A stretch of 64,000 bases of DNA. Origin: Schistosoma mansoni. Lineage: Eukaryota > Platyhelminthes > Trematoda > Strigeidida > Schistosomatidae. The notes below the pieces were generated by a model. It saw only the letters and a program-made list of their open reading frames with translations, did no database searches and was not told the DNA's origin. Numbering within the stretch: the stretch's first letter is position 1; the number at the start of each line of letters is the position of its first letter. A program made the translations under genes and the position numbers. The DNA is taken from assembly GCF_000237925.1 (NCBI RefSeq), contig NW_017385999.1, forward strand, positions 868,001 to 932,000, written 5' to 3'. Shown here one piece after another: positions 24,071 through 34,676 of this stretch.

Positions 24071-24214
24071 GAAATCGAGGAATGTCTTTTTTTAAGCTGA
24101 TACTACATTATAAATTAATCACCAGAATACAATCAGCAATGAGGACAAGAAAAGCATGACATTGGTTACTCTCTTAGTAATCAGGGTTATCGTCTCGAAA
24201 ACTACATTATTTTT

Positions 24215-24400
24215 ATGGAATCCAGTACACGGGTTTCGTGCTATTTGAGACTTGTCAGCTGGGCTTACTTACATTCGTGTTGGTGTTCACAGTGGGACTC
24301 AGACTCGTTATCCATTGAGCTGCTGAATGCAGACACCCAATAATCCGTTTTACTTGTGTGATTTTTGTACCATCATCAATATGAGTGTGGGTTATCCCAT
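24215..24400 (-). mobile_element. Smalpha-type retroposon with degenerate hammerhead
   Basis: On the minus strand: an A-box-like CAGCTCAATGGATAACGAG, a B-box remnant, GTGAACACCAACACGAATG, then a hammerhead-like tail with CCAG, CTGACAA, GTC...CAC, GAAA, and CTGGATTCC. Stem I pairs CCAG with CTGG. The core box CTGACAA differs from CTGANGA and stem II has a mismatch, so it is presumably inactive. Confidence 0.65.
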
Positions 24401-24435
24401 TAATGATATTCAAGACTAAATTTCGACTAATTCTT

Positions 24436-24480
24436 GTGCGCCCTGGATTCCACTGCTAACCGCAATCCATATGTTGTTAG
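24436..24480 (+). repeat. Smalpha hammerhead 3'-flank fragment
   Basis: GCGCCCTGGATTCCACTGC, followed by TAACCGCAATCCAT, matches the sequence that lies 3' of the hammerhead cleavage site in Smalpha elements. Only this end is present. Confidence 0.5.
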
Positions 24481-24520
24481 TCACTTGAAATATAATGACT
24501 TTATCAAGGCAGTCCTCATA

Positions 24521-24522
<2 letters not shown>

Positions 24523-24576
<54 letters not shown>
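24523..24576. repeat. (TA)n microsatellite
   Basis: About 54 bp of uninterrupted TA, the longest such run in the window, directly after a Smalpha fragment. Confidence 0.95.
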
Positions 24577-24579
<3 letters not shown>

Positions 24580-25140
24580 TACAATTAAAAACTACAAAAT
24601 GTTTAATTTTCCATATTGTACATCGTCAGTTAAATGGGCAATACCGTTTACACACTGCGTTTGAAATTTAACATATATTCATTAGAATATTATATATTTC
24701 GAACTCTAGATGGAATGGATCGTCAAGATATCAGGCGATTATTTTACTCTAACTTTGCTGAATGGAATAATATAAGCTTTCACATCCATCAGATATTTAA
24801 AGACAGTAATCTAATGCAAACTGAGTATTACCTTGAACGTGTCACTTATCTGTTAATACTCAAGATAACAAATTAAAATGTGAATTCAGTCAGTGTTTTA
24901 TGCTTGTTTTACGTAATAAGTGATTTTCCTTCCGAAACGTTACAATACAATGAAGTCTCTACTCTGAAGACTTTGAATTTTTGCTTTTTTCGTCTGTCTG
25001 ATGTCAGTCTTTGAGAAACTGAGAAGCACTATTCATAGCACTTTTCCTGAATCAGAGAAGTTTAGTTATTATTTTGGGTAAATATAATGTTCTGTTAAAA
25101 GTTCCAACGCAAATCACTCAATAATGGATTTTGGTGTCCC

Positions 25141-25154
25141 AATCAGTTTGTCTA
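25141..25154 (+). repeat. Left target-site duplication of the RTE LINE
   Basis: AATCAGTTTGTCTA, identical to 28505-28518; the two copies bracket the element. Confidence 0.9.
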
Positions 25155-25330
25155 ACTCCGCCTGTAGCTCTTCTAGAGTTACTGCCGGTTCCAAGCCCGG
25201 GTAAAGGAGGAGGGTTGGGCATGGGGTTAGCACCCCCATCCCGTAGAAAAGCTAACTCGCTAAAAAAACGCTAACCAGAAAAAATAATTCAAACCATTTA
25301 AACTCTGCCCTGGGAGTTGAAGGAATAATT

Positions 25331-26482
25331 ATGACGTCTCATGATGAAAGCCGAAATTCTTCGGAAGTCACGAGACCGATGCACCTTCTAACAACCAGAG
25401 CAACACTCTTTATAGGTACATGGAACGTCCGGACAATGTGGGAGACAGGAAAGACCAGCCAAATAGCAATGGAAATGAGGAGATACAACTTGGCAGTACT
25501 CGGAATCAGCGAAACCCATTGGACACAAACTGGACAACAAAGGCTAGGTACAGGAGAGATGCTGCTGTACCCCGGTCACGAAGGGGAAAATGCTCCACAC
25601 ACTCAAGGAGTTGCTCTAATGCTGTCCAAAGAAGCACGAAATGCACTTGTGGGATGGGAATCTCATGGACCCAGGATAATCAAAGCATCATTCAGAACAA
25701 AGAAGCAAGGAATCACAATGAACGTTATCCAATGTTATGCACCCACCAATGATAGCAAAGACGATGATAAAGATCAGTTCTATGAAAGGCTGCAATCAGT
25801 TATAGAGAAATGCTCACGAAAGGACCTCACCATCCTGATGAGAGATCTAAATGCTAAAGTTGGAGTGGACAACACAGGATATGAAGATGTAATTGGACGA
25901 CATGGATTAGGAGAGAGAAATGAAAATGGGGAGAGACTTGCAAACCTATGTGCATTCAACAAATTGGTTATAGGCGGCACAATATTCCCACACAAGCGCA
26001 TACACAAAGCTACATGGATCTCACCGGACCACACCACAGAGAACCAGATAGATCACATCTGTATCAACAAAAAATTTCGAGGATCAATGGAAGATGTGAG
26101 AACCCGGAGAGGAGTTGACATAGCTTCAGATCACCACCTGGTTGTGGCCAAGATGAGACTGAAGCTAAAGAAAGACTGGACAACTGGACAAACAGCACTA
26201 CAAAGGTTCAATACAACCTTCCTTCGAGATACTGACAAGCTCAATGAATTCAAGATAACTCTCAACAACAGGTTCCAAGCTTTACAGGATCTACTGAAAG
26301 AACAAGAAACTACTTTGGAGGACAACTGGAAAGGGATAAAAGAAACACTAACTTCAACGTGTCAGGAGGTTCTTGGTCCTAAGAAGCATCATCACAAGGA
26401 ATGGATCTCTATGGGAACCCTGGACAAAATTCAGGAAAGGAAGAACAAGAAACTACTTTGGAGGACAACTGGAAAGGGATAA
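25331..26482 (+). CDS. RTE LINE polyprotein, N-terminal part: APE-type endonuclease
   Basis: 383 codons. Endonuclease motifs in order: GTWNVRTM (residues 29-36), ISETHW, NVIQCYAPTND, DLNAKVG, ENQIDHICI and SDHHLV. These form the apurinic-like endonuclease that nicks target DNA to prime reverse transcription. The usual GDFNA motif reads RDLNA. The frame ends 13 codons into the second copy of the 143-bp duplication, ending in LLWRTTGKG, so it stops before the RT. Upstream sequence has no ORF1-like gene, as usual for RTE. Confidence 0.92.
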   Translation: MTSHDESRNSSEVTRPMHLLTTRATLFIGTWNVRTMWETGKTSQIAMEMRRYNLAVLGISETHWTQTGQQRLGTGEMLLYPGHEGENAPHTQGVALMLSKEARNALVGWESHGPRIIKASFRTKKQGITMNVIQCYAPTNDSKDDDKDQFYERLQSVIEKCSRKDLTILMRDLNAKVGVDNTGYEDVIGRHGLGERNENGERLANLCAFNKLVIGGTIFPHKRIHKATWISPDHTTENQIDHICINKKFRGSMEDVRTRRGVDIASDHHLVVAKMRLKLKKDWTTGQTALQRFNTTFLRDTDKLNEFKITLNNRFQALQDLLKEQETTLEDNWKGIKETLTSTCQEVLGPKKHHHKEWISMGTLDKIQERKNKKLLWRTTGKG

Positions 26483-26586
26483 AAGAAACACTAACTTCAA
26501 CGTGTCAGTAGGTTCTTGGTCCTAAGAAGCATCATCACAAGGAATGGATCTCTATGGGAACCCTGGACAAAATTCAGGAAAGGAAG
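26301..26586 (+). repeat. 143-bp tandem duplication inside the RTE LINE
   Basis: Units 26301-26443 and 26444-26586 differ by one visible base (G at 26366, T at 26509). Because 143 is not a multiple of three, the duplication shifts the frame. The endonuclease frame and the RT frame are in register if one unit is disregarded, which gives about 1007 codons, a normal RTE polyprotein length. The near identity makes it recent. Confidence 0.93.
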
Positions 26587-28497
26587 AACAAGAAACTAGC
26601 AATTAACAACAGCCGAACACGAGCAGAGAAAGTCAAAGCACAAGCAGACTACGCAGAAGCAAACAGGGAAGTGAAGAAAAGCATTAAAGCCGACAGGCAG
26701 AAATACATGGGAGAACTAGCAACGACGGCGGAAAAAGCTGCAAGAGAAGGGAATATGAGACAACTATATGATACAACGAAGAAATTGGCAGGAAGATATA
26801 GCAAACCAGAGAGATCAGTCAAGGACAAAGAAGGAAAGACAATCACTGAGATTCAAGAACAGAGGAAAAGATGGGCAGAATACTTCGAGGAACTGCTGAA
26901 TAGACCAGCCCCATTGAATCCACCGAACATCGAAGCAGCCCACACTGACCTTCCTATAGATGTCACTCCATCAACGATCGAAGAAGTCAAGATGGCCATC
27001 AGACAAATCAAAAGTGGGAAGGCGGCAGGACCTGACAATATACCAGCAGAAGCACTGAAGTCAGACATTGAAATAACTGCAAACATGCTTCACCTTCTAT
27101 TCAAGAAGATTTGGGAAGAGGAACAAGTGCTACTAACAGACTGGAAAGAAGGATATCTCATCAAGATACCAAAGAAAGGAGATCTGAGCCAATGTGAGAA
27201 CTACAGAGGCATCAGTTTGTTATCAGTACCAGGAAAAGTTTTCAACAGAGTGCTGCTGAATCGGATGAAAGACGCAGTAGACGCCGAACTTAGGGATCAA
27301 CAGGCTGGATTCCGTAAGGATAGATCGTGCACAGACCAGATTGCGACACTAAGGATCATCGTTGAACAATCAGTTGAGTGGAACTCATCACTATACGTCA
27401 ACTTCATCGACTATGAGAAGGCGTTTGACAGCGTGGACAGGAGAACATTATGGAAACTTCTTCGACACTATGGAGTTCCTGAAAAGATTGTCAACATTAT
27501 CCAAAACTCATACGATGGACTACAGTGCAAAGTCGTGCATGGAGGACAGCTGACAGATGCATTTCCAGTAAGGACCGGAGTCAGACAAGGCTGTCTACTC
27601 TCCCCATTCCTCTTCCTTCTAGTGATTGACTGGATTATGAAGGATTCGACATCTGAAGGGAAATACGGAATACAATGGACTTCTCAGAATCAATTAGATG
27701 ATTTGGACTTCGCAGATGACCTAGCCCTCCTCTCTCATACACACGAACAAATGCAGATGAAGGCCGCAAATGTAGCAACAGCCTCCGCATCGATAGGCCT
27801 CCACATTCACAAAGGAAAAAGTAAGATTCTCAAATGCAACACGAAGAACACCAACCCAATCACACTTGATGGAGAAATTCTGGAAGAGGTGGAAACATTC
27901 AAGTACCTGGGGAGCATCGTTGATAAACAAGGAGGATCGGATGCAGATGTAAAGGCGAGGATTGGCAAAGCAAGGGAAGCATTTCTACAATTGAAGAACA
28001 TATGGAACTCAAAACAACTCTCAACCAATTTCAAGGTCAGAATCTTTAATACGAACGTCAAGACAGTCCTACTGTATGGAGCTGAAACGTGGAGAACTAC
28101 TACGGCCATCATCAGGAAGGTACAAGTATTTATAAACAGTTGTCTACGCAAAATACTCAACATCCATTGGCCGGATACTATCAGCAACAGCGTTTTATGG
28201 GAGAGGATAAACCAGCTTCCAGCTGAAGAGGAAATTAGGAAAAGACGTTGGAAGTGGATCGGACACACATTAAGGAAATCACCAATGTGCATCACTACTC
28301 AATCCCTAACTTGGAATCCGGAAGGGAAGCGGAAAAGAGGAAGGCCAAAGAACACGCTACGCCGGGAAATAGAAGCAGATATGAAAAGGATGAATAGCAA
28401 CTGGAAAGAACTGGAAAGGAAGGCTCAGGACAGAGTTGGATGGAGAATGCTGGTGAGCGGCCTATGCTCCTCGACGAGGGGTAACAGGCGTAAGTAA
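26554..28497 (+). CDS. RTE LINE polyprotein, C-terminal part: reverse transcriptase
   Basis: 647 codons. RT motifs in order: [77 protein letters not shown] (catalytic Asp pair in FADD) and [12 protein letters not shown], then the C-terminal [28 protein letters not shown] and [13 protein letters not shown]. The catalytic residues are present, and no stop interrupts the domain. The start shown ([14 protein letters not shown]) is just the first Met after the duplication; the same peptide also occurs near the end of the upstream frame. Confidence 0.93.
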   Translation: MGTLDKIQERKNKKLAINNSRTRAEKVKAQADYAEANREVKKSIKADRQKYMGELATTAEKAAREGNMRQLYDTTKKLAGRYSKPERSVKDKEGKTITEIQEQRKRWAEYFEELLNRPAPLNPPNIEAAHTDLPIDVTPSTIEEVKMAIRQIKSGKAAGPDNIPAEALKSDIEITANMLHLLFKKIWEEEQVLLTDWKEGYLIKIPKKGDLSQCENYRGISLLSVPGKVFNRVLLNRMKDAVDAELRDQQAGFRKDRSCTDQIATLRIIVEQSVEWNSSLYVNFIDYEKAFDSVDRRTLWKLLRHYGVPEKIVNIIQNSYDGLQCKVVHGGQLTDAFPVRTGVRQGCLLSPFLFLLVIDWIMKDSTSEGKYGIQWTSQNQLDDLDFADDLALLSHTHEQMQMKAANVATASASIGLHIHKGKSKILKCNTKNTNPITLDGEILEEVETFKYLGSIVDKQGGSDADVKARIGKAREAFLQLKNIWNSKQLSTNFKVRIFNTNVKTVLLYGAETWRTTTAIIRKVQVFINSCLRKILNIHWPDTISNSVLWERINQLPAEEEIRKRRWKWIGHTLRKSPMCITTQSLTWNPEGKRKRGRPKNTLRREIEADMKRMNSNWKELERKAQDRVGWRMLVSGLCSSTRGNRRK

Positions 28498-28504
28498 GTA
28501 AGTA

Positions 28505-28518
28505 AATCAGTTTGTCTA
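28505..28518 (+). repeat. Right target-site duplication of the RTE LINE
   Basis: AATCAGTTTGTCTA, identical to 25141-25154, immediately after the (TAAG)n tail. Confidence 0.9.
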
Positions 28519-31500
28519 TTGATAATAAGATTAGGTAATAAAATAAACATTTACAATATTATTCCCTAACTTTTGGAAAAGTGTAATATCGATTTCTGAC
28601 TTTACTTTATTAAACTTAATCAATGTTCATGCTTTTTGGGATCGATAAAAGGATGACCTAATTTCTGTAATTACTCCTATACTGTAATCAGTTTGTAACT
28701 GAGATGAAACTAGCAACAATGCTCATTTTATTCAGCACCATCTATTTGAATTCAGTAAAGAATTCTCAACATAAAACGCCTGTTCCATAAGCATTTGGAA
28801 AACATTTACAAAAGGTTTCGAACAGTGATTAGCCCCAATTTATATTTACCTGCACGTATTTACGATTTATCTTGCTTCCATTATGTCAATTTTGACTGCT
28901 TGATATGCTTGACCTATGGATTCTGAGTACATTGCTCTTCTTTTTTTCAAATAACAGAGAATGAAGAAATTATATGGATAATCGAGGACATAGTGCTTGA
29001 GTTTTTGTGTAGTCAGATTTGTGATAGCCTATGGAAATTTTCTGGTTGTTTAGGCCAACCAAAAACAACATTGGTTTCAGCCAATCACAGTTGGTCACCA
29101 GCATAACAAATTGAGCAACATAAAAAATATCGAATAATAGGTTTGTATTGTCAGTTATGTAATTCTGAGATCTGATTAGATTGGAATCACTCATTTCATG
29201 GTTTGATAATTATTTGTCGTATTTGTTGATAAATGTATTTTTCTGCTAAAAACGTTTTAGTTTATATAAACATTCACCCTAGTTACAAGCCCACAGTTCT
29301 CCATCTTTATTGGTAAAAATAGAATTATTTGTATGAATGAAGTGAAAATTATTTATTAAAATGTTCTTCCGCTACTAATTTTTAGGAAGTAGTGTATGTT
29401 TTTACTAACAAATCGTTCGCTTAGTTTTCAGCCAACTCAGAAGTCTGAATGAAAAACACGATATTTATCGGACTTTTATGGATTAAAAATATCGGTCATA
29501 TTTTATCGACTTACTTTGATCTAGTATAAGTCTTTAACAATGACAGATAAATGTTATTTCTTTGAGAACGTGCTTCACACTGACGCTGCATATCACACGC
29601 AAACCCACAGAAATCATGTTTTCTATCAAAGGATTAAAATGAATTAAAGCTTGTTTGGTGGTCAACCGATACAGAGAACAGGACATCTACTCATTAGATA
29701 CAACGAGCCTGTGCATTTTTCTGGTCATCAGAGAGACATGTGATTCCATGGACACTTCTTTCAGGATTACCTATCTTGAACTACTCGTTCTGTCATGTAA
29801 TACTATAACAGGAAAGAAATAACCAGATATTTGCTTAGCTTACAATCAACAACAATATCCTAACTTGTCACTCAGTTATCCCAGACTACCACTAACATTA
29901 CGATAACAAACATCGCTACTTACTAACTGCACACTATAACAACACTCGGGTCACCAACTCCAACTTCATTTCAAAATCCAATGAGTCTCATATAGGCCAT
30001 TCTTCTACCTTATACGAGCGTCTGTAACAGAAAAAACCTAAAAACCATACCACTATTTGCAGTATTATTACACATTAGGTGACATACCACATTCTTTCCT
30101 GTAAAAATGCACACTAATACGTACTTGTAGACCAAAGATGACAATTCAACGTCTACTCCTTCAACTTTTCATGACCATCACAACACCCAGAAGTCACTAC
30201 CCAGATGAAAACCGATATCTGACTAGGATAAATATACAGAGAGGGAGAGAAAAAACATTCCATAATCTAATTAATGTAGGCATTTATCTATACTACAATG
30301 CAGACTTTCGACTGATCAATTCATTGCTCTTTCTACTATGGACAGGTAATCGGTATCACTACGAATCTCTTCAACTATGAAGCTTATGGAAAACAGAACG
30401 CAAATTTGATGGGTAACTTTAAAATAATCCTCAGAAAATTATTCTATCTATTATGTCGAGGTTAAGCATAGAGTTCTATCAAGATGAATGTATATATATA
30501 TATCTTGAAAATCTAAAATGTACATTGACATTTGTGGTCAAATTATTAGTGTACAAATTATTCTTTAATTAGATTACTTTCCACTGCTTCAATAAATTTT
30601 TGTGAAAGAAACAGTCGGTGTAGTTTTTCAATTATTTATGCCTTATATGATGCAAAGTTATAATCTAAAGATGTTGGATGGTTAGTTATATTTATATGTA
30701 TGTACAAAGAAATTAGGATAAATCAACACTGGAAAAATCCCTTTTTAAAATAAAAGGAATAATTTAATTTGATTAATTACATGTTTAAATCAACAGTCAT
30801 GATTATTTGTTTGATAATACTCAAATTTTCATGGTTACTACCAGAGAGAAACCTTTGCATAAAATTTCAAAAAAAAAAACATTCAAGGGTTAATTGAAGT
30901 ATTCATTCAAGAGAATATTTGTTGGTATTGGCATATTGATAAGCTGTAAACAGCACAAAATTTTAAAGGTATTGTTTTTTAATATAAATATATTTTTCAA
31001 ACATAAACACAATTGTGTGAGTGATTAGAAAAAAAGAAACAGGAATCTGCATTTTATTCAGTTTATTATTTGTCATTAAAGATTAACTTTTAATCACATA
31101 GAGTGTTCTACTCATATATTGTACTCAATTTTAATCAATTGATTTTTAGATAATTAAACATAGAATTGTTAAGGTGTTAGTTCGTTATCAGTATGTCTGA
31201 TGTATGTGCACATTTTGGCTCCAAATGACGATCGGTGTTATTTTTTTTAACATTTATTATAATTCATTAGTCGATATATATAATATAATCAATAACCTTT
31301 AAAGTTCTGTGGCTCATTTTGTTGTTGTTGTTATGAAACGTTTACGATTAGTGATGTAAATGTAAAATATCCTAAATTTTAATTTATAAGTTATAATAAA
31401 TCAAATGATAATTTTCATAAATCAAGAACCTATTACATAATCTTTTTTTAAAAACACAATTGATAATTATCAATTAAAGATTCATGCTATTTTTATATGA

Positions 31501-31704
31501 AGATTTTCAGTTACACATAAAATTTGTTTCAATTTTTGATACGAAGAAACTTGAAATAACAAACTTTACCCTAATTCTATAGTGTCCAATGCTTTGTGGT
31601 CATTTAACACTAATGGATATAATAAAGAATGAGGTAGAATGAAGTTTTTTCGTTTTATTGCATTAAAGATCAGAAGGGGTTTTGTGGAGATTTTAGTATT
31701 TTCA
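28519..31704. other. AT-rich DNA without recognised features
   Basis: No gene, LINE or SINE seen. There is a short (TA)n run at about 30489-30503. Open frames are under 85 codons and have no motif or splice context. Confidence 0.55.
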
Positions 31705-31890
31705 TAGTTGAAATCATGAGTCAATTGAAGCTAGACTACCATGGAAAACCTGGAAGCACTAGATGGTCGTCTCGTCTTATTGTTGGACCCCTCAGTAGTG
31801 CGCATCCACGATCCCGTCTCACGAGATTCGAACCCAGGATCTATCAGTCTCGCGCTAAAGCACTTAACCGATAGACCACTGAGCCGAATT
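31705..31890 (-). mobile_element. Family-2 tRNA-like retroposon with hammerhead tail
   Basis: Read on the minus strand: CGGCTCAG, A box TGGTCTATCGG (31868-31878), B box GGTTCGAATCT (31824-31834), a linker GGGATCGTGGATGC, the hammerhead-like segment (31756-31801), and the tail TGCTTCCAGGTTTTCCATGG, TAGTCTAGCTTCAATTGACT, CATGATTTCAAC. The head fits an internal Pol III promoter. The tail is shared almost exactly with the copy at 37.2-37.5 kb, so this is one of the youngest copies. Confidence 0.85.
31756..31801 (-). ncRNA. Hammerhead-ribozyme-like motif (family 2)
   Basis: Type I layout on the minus strand: stem I GCACTA pairs perfectly with TAGTGC; core CTGAGGG (consensus CTGANGA); stem II GTC/GAC; GAGA (consensus GAAA); CGACCATC before the cleavage position. 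Architecture is clear, but two core substitutions probably abolish activity. Confidence 0.6.
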
Positions 31891-32319
31891 GCATTATCCT
31901 AATAATGGATTGTTAAATGTTTTCAGTCACAAAGTTGTGGATATTATTTGAGATAGTAAAATAAATGTAAATTTTGAATCATTGTGAAATAAATTTATTC
32001 AGTCAAGCAATGTATCTGAATATCTCCCGAAATCCCATAATTTAATTTATCTATTTTTATGGATTAGATATAGGGATTCAGTAAATAATTCCATCAAAAT
32101 ATAAGGAATAATTTGATTTAAACAAGTATAAGAATTTACAAACAAAAAGAGTATGTAACTAAATCAATGGAAATCATCGTATCTTATTACTGTTAACCAC
32201 TTTTTAATCAGTAATGTTGACCAAACTGATATTCATTTATCATATATAATCATGAGATCTTATATGAAAGAAATCAATATTTATCAGTATCGGGTTGTGG
32301 AAATTGTAGAGTTTAGATT

Positions 32320-32470
32320 GATATCGTGAATGGATCAGTGTGCAGTATCGTGGATGGATACTGCTGAGGAGTCCCATACAAGGACAAAACGGTCGTCTAG
32401 TGCTTCCAGATTTTCAGTGGTGGTCTAGTAGTTATCCATTCATGATATCAATCGCAAATCAATATTTGTC
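32320..32470 (+). mobile_element. Family-2 retroposon relic with hammerhead-like core
   Basis: CGTGGATGGATACTG, then an intact core box CTGAGGA (32364-32370), stem II GTCC/GGAC, AAAA in place of GAAA, CGGTCGTC, and the tail TAGTGCTTCCAGATTTTCAG. The tRNA-like head upstream is too degraded to place. Confidence 0.65.
32356..32405 (+). ncRNA. Hammerhead-ribozyme-like motif (family 2)
   Basis: Best stem II and first core box of the family-2 copies: CTGAGGA, then GTCC and GGAC closing a 7-nt loop. Stem I (ATACTG with TAGTGC) is partly wobble-paired, and GAAA reads AAAA, so cleavage is doubtful. Confidence 0.5.
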
Positions 32471-33282
32471 AAATTGTATACATCAATTAAAATATATAAC
32501 CCATTTATTGTATAATACAATCACAATATTCATAAGAAGTGTACGTTAAGTATACTGAAGATTAAGAAAAATTGGTAAATTAAGAAAGAATGAGACAATT
32601 AAAATTACTCATTTCCTAATACTAAATATTGATTTTCATAAGTAAAAAGAAATGGATCGTTTTTTAAAAAGAATCTTTTCTTTAACATTAGTTCATAATG
32701 ATATTCTTTTCTAATTGGAGTAGAGAAAGATCAGATCTATTGTGAATCAGTATGTTTTTATTTTTCGATAGGAAATAGCATTGCCCGATATTTCCTTTTT
32801 TAGATAAGTGGTCTAAATATAAAAACAGTTTGTTAACCATTTACTTACAAATATCATTATTATACTGACATTTAGAATCTTCTGTTAATAAACTACAGGT
32901 TATAAATAGTTGGGAATATTTTTGAAATTCTTCTGTCTTGTATCAGAAATGGACAATGAGAAGTAGTTAATAAGAAGATTTGGATTTTGGTTTCATATCT
33001 AAAGAGAAAAAATAGTTTATAAGAGATATAAACTTTTACACTATTCCGTATTAAAAAGAGATTACTATTTAGCTATATATTATCGCTACATGTATAGTTT
33101 TATAAAAATAGGTTATTAACATTGATCTAATTGGGTTTTTATTAAATTCCTGAAACATAATGAATCTTAGTTATCTTTACCGGCATTTTATAATTCTACA
33201 GTTTAGTTTAGAAAAAAGATAGTATATTTCTGTTGTTCTTATGTATGTGCACAAATTTTTCTTTTGAATATTCAAGTGTTCA

Positions 33283-34676
33283 GTCAGTCAGACAGCTACA
33301 ACGTAGAACCAGGCACACATACGTATCGGTCCACGTCCCTATACCTCATTAGCACAACAAGATGAACACCAAATTCATAGAAGTAGTTAATTTAATGGTG
33401 GTAATATATAAAAGAAAGGTTGTATATAATGATATAGTACAGGAAGAAAGACAGATATGAAGCAATTTTAATCTCAAGGTTTAAGGGAAGACAAAGAGTG
33501 TATACACCCACACCATTGTGATCGATTCTGAGCCATGTCACTGACAGTCTCCAACCATTGGTTACGATAGTCACGCGGACCCCAACCAAGTAGTCTACAT
33601 CTACCAACATGGCTCAGACTAGAAGTTAGTGACTTCAAGCACCGATGCCACGTTTTGGTTTGGCCGCCACTAACTTTCTTCCAACCATCCTCAGTACTAG
33701 TCAACATAGCATGTCGTGGTAATCGGTGTTCAGGCATACGTAACACGTGGCCCAACCATCTTAATCGATGAAGATCCATGATCTCATCAACTGATTTACC
33801 ATCACTCCCCAATACCCTGTGTCTAACCTCACTATTACTTACCTGGTGATCCCAGCAGATGCGAGCAATATTTCTAAGACATCTGTGGTCGAATACTAGT
33901 AACTTACGAGTATCTTATACTCTTAATGGCCATGTTTCGCAGCCGTAAAGTAGAATAGAGTGAACTGCTGTGCAGTATACTCGTCCCTTAATTGATAGAC
34001 GGATATCTCGTCTTCGCCATAGGTGACGTAGGTTGGCAAAAGCCGGACGAGGTTTTTGAATCGGTGCTGCGATTTTGTTAGATTCCAATCCATTAGGACT
34101 GATCAGACTTCCAAGATAAGCGAAGTTGTCGACGCGTTCGATACTTCACTCCCTATCCTTAGTTCAGATGTTGACACAGAGCAGTCCTGGAGTAACAATT
34201 TACAATTAGTGGGGGAGGAACGCATCTCAAACATCCTGGCATTATTACTCAGTTCTAACAGAAGACTCTGCATTTCGCCAGCGTCTTCACCAAACAGGAC
34301 TATGTCATCTGCGTATTCTAAGTCGATAAGTGGACCACCCGGTAGGAGATCAATTCCTGAAAACTCAGTCGACGAGTGTTATTTCTGGCAATAGGTCTAT
34401 AATGAAATTAAACAGAAATGGGGATAATGGACAGCCTTGTCGGACACCACTTGAGGTTGTAAAATCAGATGACAGTTCTCCTTAAGTTCTGACTAGACTG
34501 GTAGTATTCGAGTGAAAGCCTTCACAAGGTTTATGTACACCTTTCAGTAACAGACACTGACACAGAACCTCTCGGTCTACATAGCCGAATGCTACTTTTA
34601 AGTCAAGAAAAACTATCATTGTCGGGCGCCGATAAACATGTCCGTGTTCTAAAACTTGACGAATAGTGAATATGTG
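33283..34676 (-). mobile_element. 5'-truncated LINE (family L2, copy B), inverted relative to copy A
   Basis: Reverse-strand copy of 22574-23965. Two 112-codon frames can be compared directly: the antisense frames (22854-23192 and 34056-34394) translate identically, and the C-terminal frames (23436-23774 and 33474-33812) differ by one residue (ETFSDM against ETVSDM). It carries the same stop after SLVRT and the same frame breaks as copy A. Only the outer ~45 bp at its 5' end (about 34634-34676) shows clustered mismatches. The 3' end has CTGACTGACTGA; no target duplication was found. Confidence 0.9.

Larger units (their letters stand above)
25155..28504 (+). mobile_element. Full-length RTE-type LINE (SR2-like)
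   Basis: A 3350-bp non-LTR element bounded by perfect 14-bp target-site duplications. It has a ~176-bp 5' UTR, an APE-type endonuclease, a reverse transcriptase and a (TAAG)n tail at about 28491-28504, a layout characteristic of the RTE clade, to which schistosome SR2 belongs. It sits between the inverted pair of L2 LINE copies. The identical flanking repeats and near-open frames indicate a young insertion. Its one obvious defect is a 143-bp internal tandem duplication that splits the long frame; the assignment to SR2 rather than another RTE lineage is from memory and not searched. Confidence 0.93.

Noticed and set aside
27807-28295. 162-codon minus-strand frame
   Set aside because: Antisense shadow of the RTE reverse-transcriptase frame.
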